From an uncultured Clostridia bacterium (GTDB taxonomy: Bacteria > Bacillota > Clostridia > TANB77 > CAG-508), in the NCBI GenBank assembly GCA_934130355.1, contig CAKOXV010000004.1:31606-95605 (forward strand): DNA of 64,000 nucleotides, written 5' to 3'. The notes beneath the pieces were generated by a model. It was not told where the DNA came from. It searched no databases and worked only from the letters and a program-made list of their open reading frames with translations. A program made the position numbers and the translations under genes. This document shows, one piece after another, positions 1 to 8,460 of this stretch (the first letter of the stretch is position 1; every line of letters starts with the position of its first letter).

Positions 1-1037
1 GATTTTGCGTTTACTACACTTGATGTATTTGGTGCATTATGAACAACTTTAAATCCATTATCTAAGTTTTGTCCTTTTCCTGCAAATGAAATTCCAGTAT
101 ACTCTGTTTTTGCGCCTTCTCCGTTCAAAATACTCATTGGATATAACATTGATATTTTAGATCCAAATGATCCAGATACCCAATCCATTTTAGCATTTTT
201 ACCTACTAATGCTTTTTTAGTGTTTAAATTCAACATATTTTTTGACCAATTTTCTATTGTAGAATATCTTAAATATGCATCATCTTTAACATATAATTCA
301 ACACATCCTGCATGTAGGTTTACTTTATTGTATTTAGGTGCTGAACATCCTTCAATAAAATGTAAGCTTGCACCTTCTTCTACTATTATTAATGTATGTT
401 CAAATTGACCTGATTCTGGTGAATTTAATCTAAAATATGACTGTAACGGAATATCTACTTTTACTCCTTTAGGCACATAAACAAAAGAACCTCCTGACCA
501 TACTGCCCCATGTAATGCTACAAATTTGTGTGTTGATACAGGCACACATTTCATAAAATATTTTTTTACTAACTCCGGATATTCTTTTATAGCTGTTTCC
601 ATATCTGTATAAATTACACCTTGTTTTATCAAATCTTCTTTCATACTATGGTACACAACTTCGGAATCATATTGTGCACCAACACCTGCTAATGATGTTT
701 TTTCTGCTTCTGGTATTCCTAATTTATCAAAAGTAGATTTTATATCTTCTGGTACATCATCCCAAGAACTACTTAATTTGCTCTTTGGTCTTACATAAGT
801 AGCTATCTCGTCCATATTTAATTCTGATAAATCTGGTCCCCATGTAGGCATTTCTAATTGGTTATATACTTCTAAGGCTTTTAATCTAAATTCTCTCATC
901 CAATCAGGATCATTTTTTTGTTTTGATATTTCCTCTATAATTTCCGCTGTTAGCCCTTTTTGTATTTTGAAATCATATTCATCTTTATTTCTAATATCAT
1001 ATATGTTTCTATTTATTTCTTCTAATTTGGTTTTCAT
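1..1037 (-). CDS. sufB: SufB, Fe-S cluster assembly scaffold (partial)
   Basis: SufB is the scaffold component of the SufBC(D) complex that builds Fe-S clusters in the cytosol. The reading frame starts with ATG at 1037, 8 nt after an AAAGGA site, and runs open through position 1, so the C-terminal part lies outside the window. Visible family features are the N-terminal segment ending near DWMREFRLKALE, the PTWGPDLSEL block, and the beta-helix core with VPVSTHKFVALHGAVWSGGS and FIEGCSAPKYN. It follows sufC by 15 bp and shares the promoter at 2281-2309. Nothing suggests damage. The family assignment is firm from the core motifs; anything downstream in the operon is not visible. Confidence 0.95.
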   Translation of the reverse strand, partial: MKTKLEEINRNIYDIRNKDEYDFKIQKGLTAEIIEEISKQKNDPDWMREFRLKALEVYNQLEMPTWGPDLSELNMDEIATYVRPKSKLSSSWDDVPEDIKSTFDKLGIPEAEKTSLAGVGAQYDSEVVYHSMKEDLIKQGVIYTDMETAIKEYPELVKKYFMKCVPVSTHKFVALHGAVWSGGSFVYVPKGVKVDIPLQSYFRLNSPESGQFEHTLIIVEEGASLHFIEGCSAPKYNKVNLHAGCVELYVKDDAYLRYSTIENWSKNMLNLNTKKALVGKNAKMDWVSGSFGSKISMLYPMSILNGEGAKTEYTGISFAGKGQNLDNGFKVVHNAPNTSSVVNAK

Positions 1038-1052
1038 TATGAATTCCTTTCA

Positions 1053-1790
1053 TTATTTATATTGAGTGTATCCATTCTCTTCAATTTCTTCTGCTAGTTC
1101 TTGTCCACCTGTTTTTATAATTTTTCCATCAACTAAAACATGTACATAATCAACTTTTAGACTATGCAATATTTTTGTGTTATGTGTTATTATAAGAACT
1201 GCATTGTTTTCATTTTTAAACATCTGTATACCTTTTGAAACTGTTCTTATTGCATCAACATCAAGTCCTGAATCTGTTTCATCTAATATTGCAAGTTTTG
1301 GATTTAAAACAAGCATTTGAAGAATTTCATTTTTCTTTTTTTCTCCACCTGAAAATCCCACATTTAAACTTCTTTCCATGTTTTTAGGGTTCATGTTTAA
1401 TTCTTCCATGTATTTTTTTAGTTCTTCTTTGAAAGCAAATATTTTTACTGGTTCTCCTGTAATTTTATTTTTAGCATATTTTAAGAAATTTGTTACAGAT
1501 ACTCCTGGTATTTCTTCTGGCTGTTGAAAGGACATAAATACTCCTCTTCTTGCTATCTCATCTGTTTTCAATGTATTAATGTTTTCTCCGTTCAATTCAA
1601 TAGTCCCATCTGTTTTTATATAAGCTGGATTGTTTAAAATCGCATTAGCTGTTGTTGTCTTTCCAGATCCATTTGGCCCCATTATTACGTGAATTTCGCC
1701 TTTATTTATACTTAAGTTTATTCCTTTTAAAATTTCTTTTTCTCCTGCATTTACATGTAAATTTTTAATTTCTAATATTTTATCGCTCAT
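1053..1790 (-). CDS. sufC: SufC, Fe-S assembly ABC ATPase
   Basis: This cytosolic ATPase drives Fe-S cluster assembly together with SufB. The 245 residues match the family length. Walker A is GPNGSGKTT near residue 40, the Q-loop lies in FQQPEEIPG, the ABC signature region reads GFSGGEKKKNEI near residue 145, and Walker B is LAILDETDSGLDVDA. The LDETDSGLD form is typical of SufC rather than of transport ATPases. The ATG at 1790 has an AAGGAA-type site upstream and lies 3 nt after the stop of the preceding regulator, so the two are probably translationally coupled. It is co-transcribed with the DtxR-fold regulator and sufB. Confidence 0.96.
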   Translation of the reverse strand: MSDKILEIKNLHVNAGEKEILKGINLSINKGEIHVIMGPNGSGKTTTANAILNNPAYIKTDGTIELNGENINTLKTDEIARRGVFMSFQQPEEIPGVSVTNFLKYAKNKITGEPVKIFAFKEELKKYMEELNMNPKNMERSLNVGFSGGEKKKNEILQMLVLNPKLAILDETDSGLDVDAIRTVSKGIQMFKNENNAVLIITHNTKILHSLKVDYVHVLVDGKIIKTGGQELAEEIEENGYTQYK

Positions 1791-1793
1791 TTC

Positions 1794-2249
1794 TTATTCC
1801 TTCCTTTTTGTTGATGTCCTTTTTACACAACATCTACATTTTTCATTATTAATGTCATAGTTACAGTTTAAATTACTTAGCCCTAAAACTCTATGAACAT
1901 ATTTTGCCAATTTATTTATAGTTTCATCCGCAATTGATGATTTTATTTTTTCAGCTTCTATTTTTGCTTGTTCTTCATCTAAATTTAGTACTTCTTTTAG
2001 AAATACATATACTATGTCATAAGCTTCTAAAATCTTTTTTGCAAGTTCTTCTCCTGTTTCTGTTAATTCTATTGTGCCATAAGTTTCATAATTTACAAGT
2101 TTTTCTTCTTTTAAATTATTTAGTGCTTTATTTACACTTGGTTTTGTACATTCCATCTTGTTTGCAATATCTGTTACTCTTATATTTCCATTTTGTTTTT
2201 TTAGCACATACATTGTTTTTAAATATTCTTCTAATGCTTTTGAAATCAT
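1794..2249 (-). CDS. DtxR/MntR-fold repressor with C-terminal Cys cluster, first gene of suf operon
   Basis: This 151-residue winged-helix regulator resembles the DtxR/MntR family: an N-terminal EEYLKTMYVL helix, the HTH VTDIANKMECTKPSVNKAL, then a dimerisation helix region. The start is ATG 2249 because AAGGAG lies just upstream; a longer frame would begin inside the promoter. Alignment by eye to MntR suggests that several metal ligands are replaced (Glu11 by Lys, His77 by Tyr, Glu102 by Lys, His103 by Ser), while the C-terminus carries four cysteines spaced C-x8-C-x-C-C. I infer that it may sense an Fe-S cluster or iron through those cysteines and regulate its own suf operon. The family is fairly sure; the ligand sense is inference. 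Confidence 0.8.
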   Translation of the reverse strand: MISKALEEYLKTMYVLKKQNGNIRVTDIANKMECTKPSVNKALNNLKEEKLVNYETYGTIELTETGEELAKKILEAYDIVYVFLKEVLNLDEEQAKIEAEKIKSSIADETINKLAKYVHRVLGLSNLNCNYDINNEKCRCCVKRTSTKRKE

Positions 2250-2264
2250 ATTTTTCTCCTTTTT

Positions 2265-2309
2265 GTTAACTACGGTTAACATTATAATATATATTGAAAT
2301 GTTTGTCAA
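2265..2309 (-). promoter_or_regulatory. suf operon promoter with operator-like repeat
   Basis: Reading the minus strand, TTGACA (2304-2309) and TATAAT (2281-2286) are separated by exactly 17 bp. Directly downstream (2265-2280) lies GTTAAC-N4-GTTAAC, a symmetric pair of palindromic hexamers at the expected transcription start. A related GTTAGC half-site lies beside the -35. This placement suggests autoregulation by the operon's own DtxR-fold protein. Confidence 0.8.
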
Positions 2310-2340
2310 GGCTAACATTACTTTTTAACTTAAAAATATG

Positions 2341-2517
2341 GAAAATTTAAAAGTACAGCCAGAGTTTCTTTCATTTAGTTCAAAATTAATATATTACTAT
2401 GAAATAAGGCAAAGACCCACTATGGGGATGACCCCAGCTATGTTTTTGCCATGGAATAGTAATATATTAATTTTTGAATTAAGATAGTATTTCTTGCTTT
2501 GTACTTTTTGATTTTCA
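2341..2517. ncRNA. 177-nt long imperfect hairpin, possible 6S-like RNA or MITE-like element
   Basis: The two ends pair (2341-2357 with 2500-2517, 17 positions with one small internal mismatch). A symmetric bubble of about 17 nt per side follows (2358-2374 and 2483-2499). A nearly perfect 26-bp stem comes next (2375-2400 with 2456-2482), and then an apical domain closed by GGCAAA/TTTGCC containing a GGGG-ATGA-CCCC hairpin. Closing stem, central bubble and long apical arm are the outline of 6S RNA, but a small inverted-repeat element would look similar. No clear promoter or T-run fixes the strand. It sits between the divergent suf promoter and the zinc-ribbon gene. Confidence 0.4.
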
Positions 2518-2532
2518 AACCTTGATAAAGCC

Positions 2533-2561
2533 TTGAATCTCGGCCTTTTTTGTGGTATAAT
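2533..2561 (+). promoter_or_regulatory. Promoter of zinc-ribbon membrane protein gene
   Basis: TTGAAT (2533-2538), 17 bp, TATAAT (2556-2561), with TGG before the -10 giving an extended -10. It places the transcription start near 2568, so a TTG at 2533 in frame with the gene cannot be its start. Confidence 0.75.
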
Positions 2562-2619
2562 TAATTTAGCTTTCTATTCAATGCTATTAAAAATTTTTCA
2601 ACAAGGAGGTTCATTATTA

Positions 2620-3750
2620 ATGGGAAAGTTAGTAGAAGGACTTTGGGACTGCAAATATTGTGGTACCAAACGGATAAAAGGACGGTTCAGGGAATGTCCC
2701 AATTGTGGTAAAGCAAGAGGGACTGAAACAACGTTTTATTTGTTGGATGTAGGTAAAAAAGACTATGTACCAGAAAAAGAAGCTAAGAAAATTAACAAAA
2801 ATCCGGATTGGGTTTGCAACTTTTGTGGCAATTTGAATTCGGATAACTCTCAAGATTGTGTTTATTGCGGTGCACCTAGAACTGCCGAAAACCTTGACTA
2901 TTTTGAAAACAAGAAAAAAGAAGAGCAGAAGCAGACACAGTCACAGGCACAAACACAAGAACCAAGAACACAGCAACAACAGGATGAATATCAAGAAAAG
3001 GAATATCATCAAAAAGAATACAAAAGTCAGTCAAAGAAAGCAAAATTTACGTTTACACCTAGCATTTTGAAATCTGTATTGTTAGTATTTCTAGTTGCAA
3101 TTAGCATATTTGGAATTGTCTCACTCCTTAGTCCAAAAGAATATGAAATCGTTGTTAATGAGCTTTCGTGGAAGCGTACCATCGAAATTGAACGGTATCA
3201 AACTGTTCAAGAAAGTAGCTGGTCTTTGCCTGTTAGCGCTAACTTGCTATATACAAACAATGAGTATTCTCATTCACAGCAAGTTCTAGATCACTATGAA
3301 ACAAGGACTCGTCAAGTCGCTAGAGAACGTATCTCAGGGTATGAAACTTATGTTTCAGGATATCGTGATTTAGGAAATGGGTATTTTGAAGAAATTACTG
3401 GTCAACGTCCTATTTACGAAACTTACTACGAAACTGAGACATATCAAGAACCTATCTATCGTTCAGAGCCTGTTTATCGTACAAAATATTATTATGAAAT
3501 CGATAAATGGCTACATGAAAGAACAGTTGCAACAAGCGGAACTGATAAATCCCCATATTGGGGTGATACTAATCTTTCTTCTGATGAAAGAATCTCTTCT
3601 AAGTCAGAGAATTATATGGTCGAAGGTATTGATACCAAAAAGGACAAAACTATATCTTTTTCCCTTCCTTTCGAAGATTGGTCGGCTTTAGAGATTAGTC
3701 AAAACTTAAAGGTTAAAATTACCTTTGGTCAAGGAGAAATCTTAGAATAG
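2620..3750 (+). CDS. Membrane-anchored double zinc-ribbon protein
   Basis: This 376-residue protein has unknown function. The start is ATG 2620, preceded by AAGGAGG; an upstream TTG frame overlaps the promoter and is rejected. Two zinc ribbons open the protein: CKYCG...CPNCG (about residues 11-30) and CNFCG...CVYCG (about 68-86). A Gln/Glu/Lys-rich charged linker follows, then one transmembrane segment near residues 150-172 and a roughly 200-residue extracytoplasmic domain rich in Tyr and Glu with repeated YET/YRxxPVY-like strands. It is monocistronic, on the plus strand, with its own promoter and terminator and visibly higher G+C than its neighbours, which suggests transfer. The zinc sites are clear; no function can be assigned. 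Confidence 0.8.
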   Translation: MGKLVEGLWDCKYCGTKRIKGRFRECPNCGKARGTETTFYLLDVGKKDYVPEKEAKKINKNPDWVCNFCGNLNSDNSQDCVYCGAPRTAENLDYFENKKKEEQKQTQSQAQTQEPRTQQQQDEYQEKEYHQKEYKSQSKKAKFTFTPSILKSVLLVFLVAISIFGIVSLLSPKEYEIVVNELSWKRTIEIERYQTVQESSWSLPVSANLLYTNNEYSHSQQVLDHYETRTRQVARERISGYETYVSGYRDLGNGYFEEITGQRPIYETYYETETYQEPIYRSEPVYRTKYYYEIDKWLHERTVATSGTDKSPYWGDTNLSSDERISSKSENYMVEGIDTKKDKTISFSLPFEDWSALEISQNLKVKITFGQGEILE

Positions 3751-3752
3751 CA

Positions 3753-3785
3753 AAATAAGCGTCCTAAATAGGGCGCTTATTTTTA
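3753..3785. terminator. Bidirectional intrinsic terminator
   Basis: AATAAGCG-T-CC paired with GG-GCGCTTATT, followed by T-rich sequence on the plus strand and preceded by A-rich sequence for the minus strand. It lies between the convergent ends of the zinc-ribbon gene (3750) and the peptidase gene (3791) and can serve both. Confidence 0.85.
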
Positions 3786-3790
3786 TTATA

Positions 3791-6574
3791 TTATTGTTTC
3801 TTGCTTGCTAGTATTTTTTCACCTTTTATAGTTTTATAATAACTTTCTTTACTATTTTTCAATGCTAACATTCCATTTTCACCAATAGCATCTATTGGTG
3901 TTTCACCTGCTTCAAGTTGAAGAACAATTTTTCCATTAGTATCTAGCACTTTCCATTTGCTGTTTTCTCTACATAGTATATAGCCTTCTCCATATAACTC
4001 GTCTTGTTCGTCATATAAAGCAAATGAATCTGTATCTACTACATTTCTAGAGCTAATGTATTGCATTGGCTCAAATAAAAATCTTCCTGATTTATCTATA
4101 ACTGTAAAAAAGTTTTTACTTCCATTATAAAATTTTAATAAAGCATGTCCATTTTTGAAAACACCTATACCTCTTATAGTTGTTTCATCTGATAAATCTA
4201 TGGCTTTATTACCATTTAAATCATAAAAAGAATTTCCTGAGAAGAATAATTTCTCTGAATATTTAAGATTGTTACTATGGTCTGATTCTTGAAGTTTTAT
4301 AATTTTTTTATTCAAGTTTTTGTCCCAAATATAGGCTTCTGTTCCGTTATAAATACGCGCTCCGCCATATCCATCATTAAACAACATAACGTTAGCTAAA
4401 GTGTATAGCGAATTTTTTTCTACAGCACTTTTTCCTGTCACTCCGTTTACTAGCATCTCTTCACTATTTCCATACACTCTGAACATTCCTTCTCCAAGCT
4501 CTGTTATATCTACATCTTCCTTTGGTCCAAATGTATATTCTTTTGTTTTTAAATTCATTATTCCCATTTTCTTAATGCTTTTTTGATATGTTTCTTCTCT
4601 AATCGTTATTAATGCTAATCCACTATCTTTATAAGAAATACCCTCATAGTCTTTAGCCTCTATTATGGTTTTTCCTGTTTTATCAATTATTCTTTTGCCA
4701 TTATCGTCTATTATTTGAGCATATCCATCTTTAAAGTTTTTTAATGAATCTGCAATTGTCCACGCAGCTGTAGTTTCATATAAGATATTTCCTTTTTCGT
4801 CTAACAAATAAACTTCTTTGTTTGTTCCTCTTGCCCATGCTACTCCATCACTATATTTATAAGTAAGTGATAATTTTACAGTCTCTTTATTTGTATTTTC
4901 TTCTTGTGGTTTGTTATTTTCTTCTTTTTGATTATTCCAGGTCTTATCTGCATAATCTTTTATATCTTTTGTTATTAAGTCATAGTTTATGATACCTACA
5001 TTTTCAAAAGCTCTTATTATCTCTTTTTGTTGATCTTGTGTAAATCCCATTATTTCTGCCGTTTTTAAAACTGCATATTCGCAATCATAATAATTACATT
5101 TTCCTTTTGGCAAAAGTGAAATAGAATTATACCAAAGTTTTTTAAACTCATTTAGTTGTATATTTTCACTCATCAAATATGCTGCTCTTGATAATATTTG
5201 ACTATAATAATGTTCGTCTTTGTTTGAATCATTTCTTTTGTTTTGTTCGTATTCTTTCTGATTTTTAGGTAAATTTTTATACTCAACTTTAGAATTCTTT
5301 ATATCTCTATTTACACTGTTTATTATTCCATCTATTCTTTGACTTTGTTTACTATATGCCTCTGCACACATACCTAATATATCTGCATAAGCTTCATTAA
5401 TTGCTTTGGTTTTATACTCTCCTCCACTTAATACAAGTGTAGTATAATCAAAAATTCCATGAGAATATTCATGAGCTATAACTTCGATATCCTCATTGTA
5501 TAAATTGTCTTCTCCTAAAACAATATAACTATCATTTTCTTCTGGATTAGGAGTGAAAAACGCATTGTTTCTTATAACTATGCCATTTCGATTTTTAGCA
5601 CTAACAACTAAATGAATTAAACTTGTTTCTTTTTTCCCTGTTATGTACTTAACTCCAAGTTCTTTGTAAAAATAGTCATACACATTTTGTAAAGTTTTTA
5701 GTGATTTTATTCCTATACTTGTGTCCAATTTATTTGCTTCCTCTAAATTACTCCATGTAAGAGGATAGTATTCATTTTCTTTTGCATCTTTATCATATTC
5801 TACCTTGATATTTCTTTCTTTATCAACTAATTCGTATTTTTCTGATCCAGCAATTTTATATTGATTTATATCTTCTTGTGTTAAATTCTCTTTTGTTGTT
5901 TTTGCACTTGAAATTTGACTATTTTCTGCTAGTATTTCTTTATTTTCATCATCTATAATCATTTCTATAGGCATCAAAACTGTTTGGATATTTAATTTGT
6001 GCGCTAATCTGTAATTTTCCTCGTCTACTGGGAACAATACTAAACTGTTACTGCTAATTTTAAAATTTTCTATGTTTAATTCTTTCATTCTTGCATTAGC
6101 AACTTCTATTATATCTTCATATTTTGTTTTAGAAACTGTTTGTATTTGCTTTTCTACTAAAGGTACAAATTTATTAATTATTCCTTGGGCATTTCCATTT
6201 TTATCAGTGTATATTGTTATAGTATTTCCATATACCTCTATTCCATTATAGTATTGTTTAAAACTATATGTATTTATTAAACTATTAGATGTATCACTTC
6301 CAATTTCTTTTATTTCATTATTTATGTCTTTTATATTTATGTCCTCTTTGGCATTTTCTAATGAATTTAAAGCTGTTTTCATGTCTGTAATTTTTGTATC
6401 AGTATATTTTCCTTCAATATTATTTATTTTTTCAATAATATTTGTATCACTTTCAACTTCTTCTCTGTTTGAAGTATTTCTGTTTTTTTGAATAATAACA
6501 ACTCCAGCCACTGCTGCCAAAATAATTGCGATTATTAATATAATTATTATAGCTACTACTTTTTTCTTTTTCAT
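3791..6574 (-). CDS. Membrane-anchored M4 (thermolysin-like) metallopeptidase with WG-type repeats
   Basis: The 927-residue surface protein begins with a Lys-rich start and one hydrophobic segment (about residues 5-30) that looks like a membrane anchor. A propeptide-like region follows, then an M4 catalytic domain: zinc motif HEYSH near residue 368 and the downstream NEAYADILG that supplies the glutamate ligand. After about residue 560 the protein changes to repeated blocks such as DGYAQIIDDNGKRIIDKTGK, typical of WG/KWG beta-propeller repeats. The HExxH and third ligand are intact, so it is probably active outside the cell. M4 plus WG repeats is an uncommon combination. The start at 6574 has GGGGG upstream. 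It appears monocistronic. Confidence 0.85.
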   Translation of the reverse strand: MKKKKVVAIIIILIIAIILAAVAGVVIIQKNRNTSNREEVESDTNIIEKINNIEGKYTDTKITDMKTALNSLENAKEDINIKDINNEIKEIGSDTSNSLINTYSFKQYYNGIEVYGNTITIYTDKNGNAQGIINKFVPLVEKQIQTVSKTKYEDIIEVANARMKELNIENFKISSNSLVLFPVDEENYRLAHKLNIQTVLMPIEMIIDDENKEILAENSQISSAKTTKENLTQEDINQYKIAGSEKYELVDKERNIKVEYDKDAKENEYYPLTWSNLEEANKLDTSIGIKSLKTLQNVYDYFYKELGVKYITGKKETSLIHLVVSAKNRNGIVIRNNAFFTPNPEENDSYIVLGEDNLYNEDIEVIAHEYSHGIFDYTTLVLSGGEYKTKAINEAYADILGMCAEAYSKQSQRIDGIINSVNRDIKNSKVEYKNLPKNQKEYEQNKRNDSNKDEHYYSQILSRAAYLMSENIQLNEFKKLWYNSISLLPKGKCNYYDCEYAVLKTAEIMGFTQDQQKEIIRAFENVGIINYDLITKDIKDYADKTWNNQKEENNKPQEENTNKETVKLSLTYKYSDGVAWARGTNKEVYLLDEKGNILYETTAAWTIADSLKNFKDGYAQIIDDNGKRIIDKTGKTIIEAKDYEGISYKDSGLALITIREETYQKSIKKMGIMNLKTKEYTFGPKEDVDITELGEGMFRVYGNSEEMLVNGVTGKSAVEKNSLYTLANVMLFNDGYGGARIYNGTEAYIWDKNLNKKIIKLQESDHSNNLKYSEKLFFSGNSFYDLNGNKAIDLSDETTIRGIGVFKNGHALLKFYNGSKNFFTVIDKSGRFLFEPMQYISSRNVVDTDSFALYDEQDELYGEGYILCRENSKWKVLDTNGKIVLQLEAGETPIDAIGENGMLALKNSKESYYKTIKGEKILASKKQ

Positions 6575-6673
6575 AATATCCCCCTATATTTCACCATTTT
6601 TTTCTGTCACAATTATAGCAAAAAAAATTTTTTTTGTATATAATTCACGAAAATTTAATTTCATTTTTTCTAA

Positions 6674-7561
6674 TTATAATTTTTTAATTTTTGCCACAAA
6701 AAATCCTTCATATAATTCAGTTGGTTTTATGCATAATGTTCCTTTTAATGTGGATGGCAATAATGGAATGCCATCTAATGGAATAATTGGGATAATCTCT
6801 GCATTAGAGCTTTTCATGACCTTTTTCAATATTTCTTCATTTTCTTGGGCAAGGATTGAGCAAGTTGAATAAACCATTTCTCCTCCATGTTTTAAGATTT
6901 TTAAAGCTTTTCTTAGTAATTCTTCTTGAGTTTTTGAAATTCTATTAATTAATTCTTTACTAAATTCGGCTGAAAACACACTTTCTGTTCCACTTCCACT
7001 GCATGGTGCATCTAAAAGAATTTTGTCAAAAGAGAAAAAATCACTCAATTTTCTTGCATCTTCTTGCATTACATTAACACAACCAGCACTTTGTTTTTGC
7101 AAATTGTATTTTAGTCTTTCTGCTCTTATTTTGTTTTTTTCACATGCTGTTATAAATGCTTTGTTTTGTGTAAGAGCTGCAATTTGTGTCGTTTTTCCGC
7201 CTGGTGCTGCTGCCATATCTAAAATATTTTCCCCTTGCTTTGGTTCTAGTATGATTGGTGGTAGCATTGATGATAAACTTTGTAAATATATTTCACCTTT
7301 TTCATATATATCTAAATTTTTTATTGCATCTTCTCTAACATTTTTTATTATTAGACCATCTTCGAACCATTTAACATGTTCTGTTTCTATTTTAGCTTCT
7401 CTTAATTTGTTTTCTATCTTTTCTTTATTTGTTTTTATTGTATTAACTCTTAATGTTACATTTCTTTGTTTTTCATATCCTTCTAATATTTCTCTTGTTA
7501 ATTCTTCTCCATATTGTTTTATTAGCATTTCTAAAAAAAATTGTGGAATTTGTTCTTTCAT
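6674..7561 (-). CDS. NOL1/NOP2/Sun-family rRNA (cytosine-C5) methyltransferase
   Basis: It probably methylates a cytosine of 16S rRNA using S-adenosylmethionine. The 295-residue protein has the SAM-binding block ILDMAAAPGGKTTQIAAL near residue 110, the motif IV DAPCSGSGT near 185 and the motif VI VYSTCSI near 235, which provides the two family cysteines. The start is ATG 7561 with AAGGAG upstream; a longer frame to 7621 lacks a site. It lacks both the NusB-like N-terminus of RsmB and the C-terminal RNA-binding extension of RsmF, so it is close to a catalytic core only. Which cytosine it modifies cannot be told. Confidence 0.88.
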   Translation of the reverse strand: MKEQIPQFFLEMLIKQYGEELTREILEGYEKQRNVTLRVNTIKTNKEKIENKLREAKIETEHVKWFEDGLIIKNVREDAIKNLDIYEKGEIYLQSLSSMLPPIILEPKQGENILDMAAAPGGKTTQIAALTQNKAFITACEKNKIRAERLKYNLQKQSAGCVNVMQEDARKLSDFFSFDKILLDAPCSGSGTESVFSAEFSKELINRISKTQEELLRKALKILKHGGEMVYSTCSILAQENEEILKKVMKSSNAEIIPIIPLDGIPLLPSTLKGTLCIKPTELYEGFFVAKIKKL

Positions 7562-7639
7562 GTTTCTTCTCCTTTTATTTTTTAACAAAGTAATTTTAAC
7601 ACATACTAAATAAGAACACAAGTAAAATTACCTGTGTTC

Positions 7640-8407
7640 TTATTTTCCTATAAACATTTGCACATAAACTTTGCCATATTTTGAACTAGTAACTACTCCT
7701 ATTCCAGTATAGTTATAATTAGAATTTAAAATATTGGCTTTATGCCCAGAAGAATTCATCCAAGCTGTAACAGCTCCGCTGTTACTAGAATTTCCTGCAA
7801 TATTCTCACCAGCCGTTTTATATGTAATTTTAAAGCTTTTTAACATATTAAAAGGTGTTCCGTAAGTTGGTGATTCATGTGCAAAATAATTCTTGTCAAC
7901 CATATCTTGTGCTTTTATTCTTGCTACTCTTTGTACTTCATTATCAATTTTTAATGCTGCTAATCCATTGTTTGTTCTTTGTTTATTTATTAAATCAAAG
8001 ACTTCTTTTTCATCTGCATTCATTGTTGCTGTTGTTGTTCCTTGTCCTGTTCCACTTCCGGTGTTTCCTGTATTTCCTGTGTTAGATGAACTTGGATAAA
8101 TTGGTTTTACATATTTTTTACTTACAGCTCCTATGTAATCTCCCTCTACTTGAACAATATACCAACTGCCAATTCCAGCAAAAACTCTTATATATTCATT
8201 TCTCTTTACAGTTGCTATTACTTTATATTGTGTTCCTGGTCCGCTTCTTACATTTAATTCTGAAGCTGTTACTAGTCCTGTTGAAAAATCTAAATTATAA
8301 TAATGTTGCATACCAAATGCAGTTGTATATTTGCATAATACAATTAGAAATGTACAAGCAATAAATGTTTTTAATATGTTTTTCTTTTTTAATGTTATAA
8401 TCTTCAT
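7640..8407 (-). CDS. Secreted SH3-CAP domain protein (YkwD-like)
   Basis: The 255-residue exported protein has an N-terminal hydrophobic signal segment (about residues 12-30). A bacterial SH3 domain follows (ASELNVRSGPGTQYKVIATV, about 48-105), then a Ser/Gly/Thr linker and a CAP/SCP domain (about 130-255). The CAP signatures EVFDLINKQRTNNGL, YFAHESPTYGTPFNML, AGENIAGN and MNSSGHKANILN are present. SH3 domains of this type usually bind cell wall, so it is probably wall-associated; CAP domains of this family have no proven activity. The ATG is preceded by GGAGG. It lies alone between the methyltransferase and feoB. Confidence 0.92.
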   Translation of the reverse strand: MKIITLKKKNILKTFIACTFLIVLCKYTTAFGMQHYYNLDFSTGLVTASELNVRSGPGTQYKVIATVKRNEYIRVFAGIGSWYIVQVEGDYIGAVSKKYVKPIYPSSSNTGNTGNTGSGTGQGTTTATMNADEKEVFDLINKQRTNNGLAALKIDNEVQRVARIKAQDMVDKNYFAHESPTYGTPFNMLKSFKITYKTAGENIAGNSSNSGAVTAWMNSSGHKANILNSNYNYTGIGVVTSSKYGKVYVQMFIGK

Positions 8408-8460
8408 AAAATAATATCCTCCATATTCAATGATATTATTCTATGTAGTCCAATATTCAT

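Noticed and set aside
2401..2460. c-di-GMP-I riboswitch or SRP RNA in the long hairpin
   Set aside because: The conserved GACGCAAAGCC-type core and the GGAAGCAGCC apical loop are not present.
2533..2619. N-terminal extension of the zinc-ribbon protein starting at TTG 2533
   Set aside because: The TTG is part of the -35 of a good promoter (TTGAAT-17-TATAAT); AAGGAGG before ATG 2620 fixes the start.
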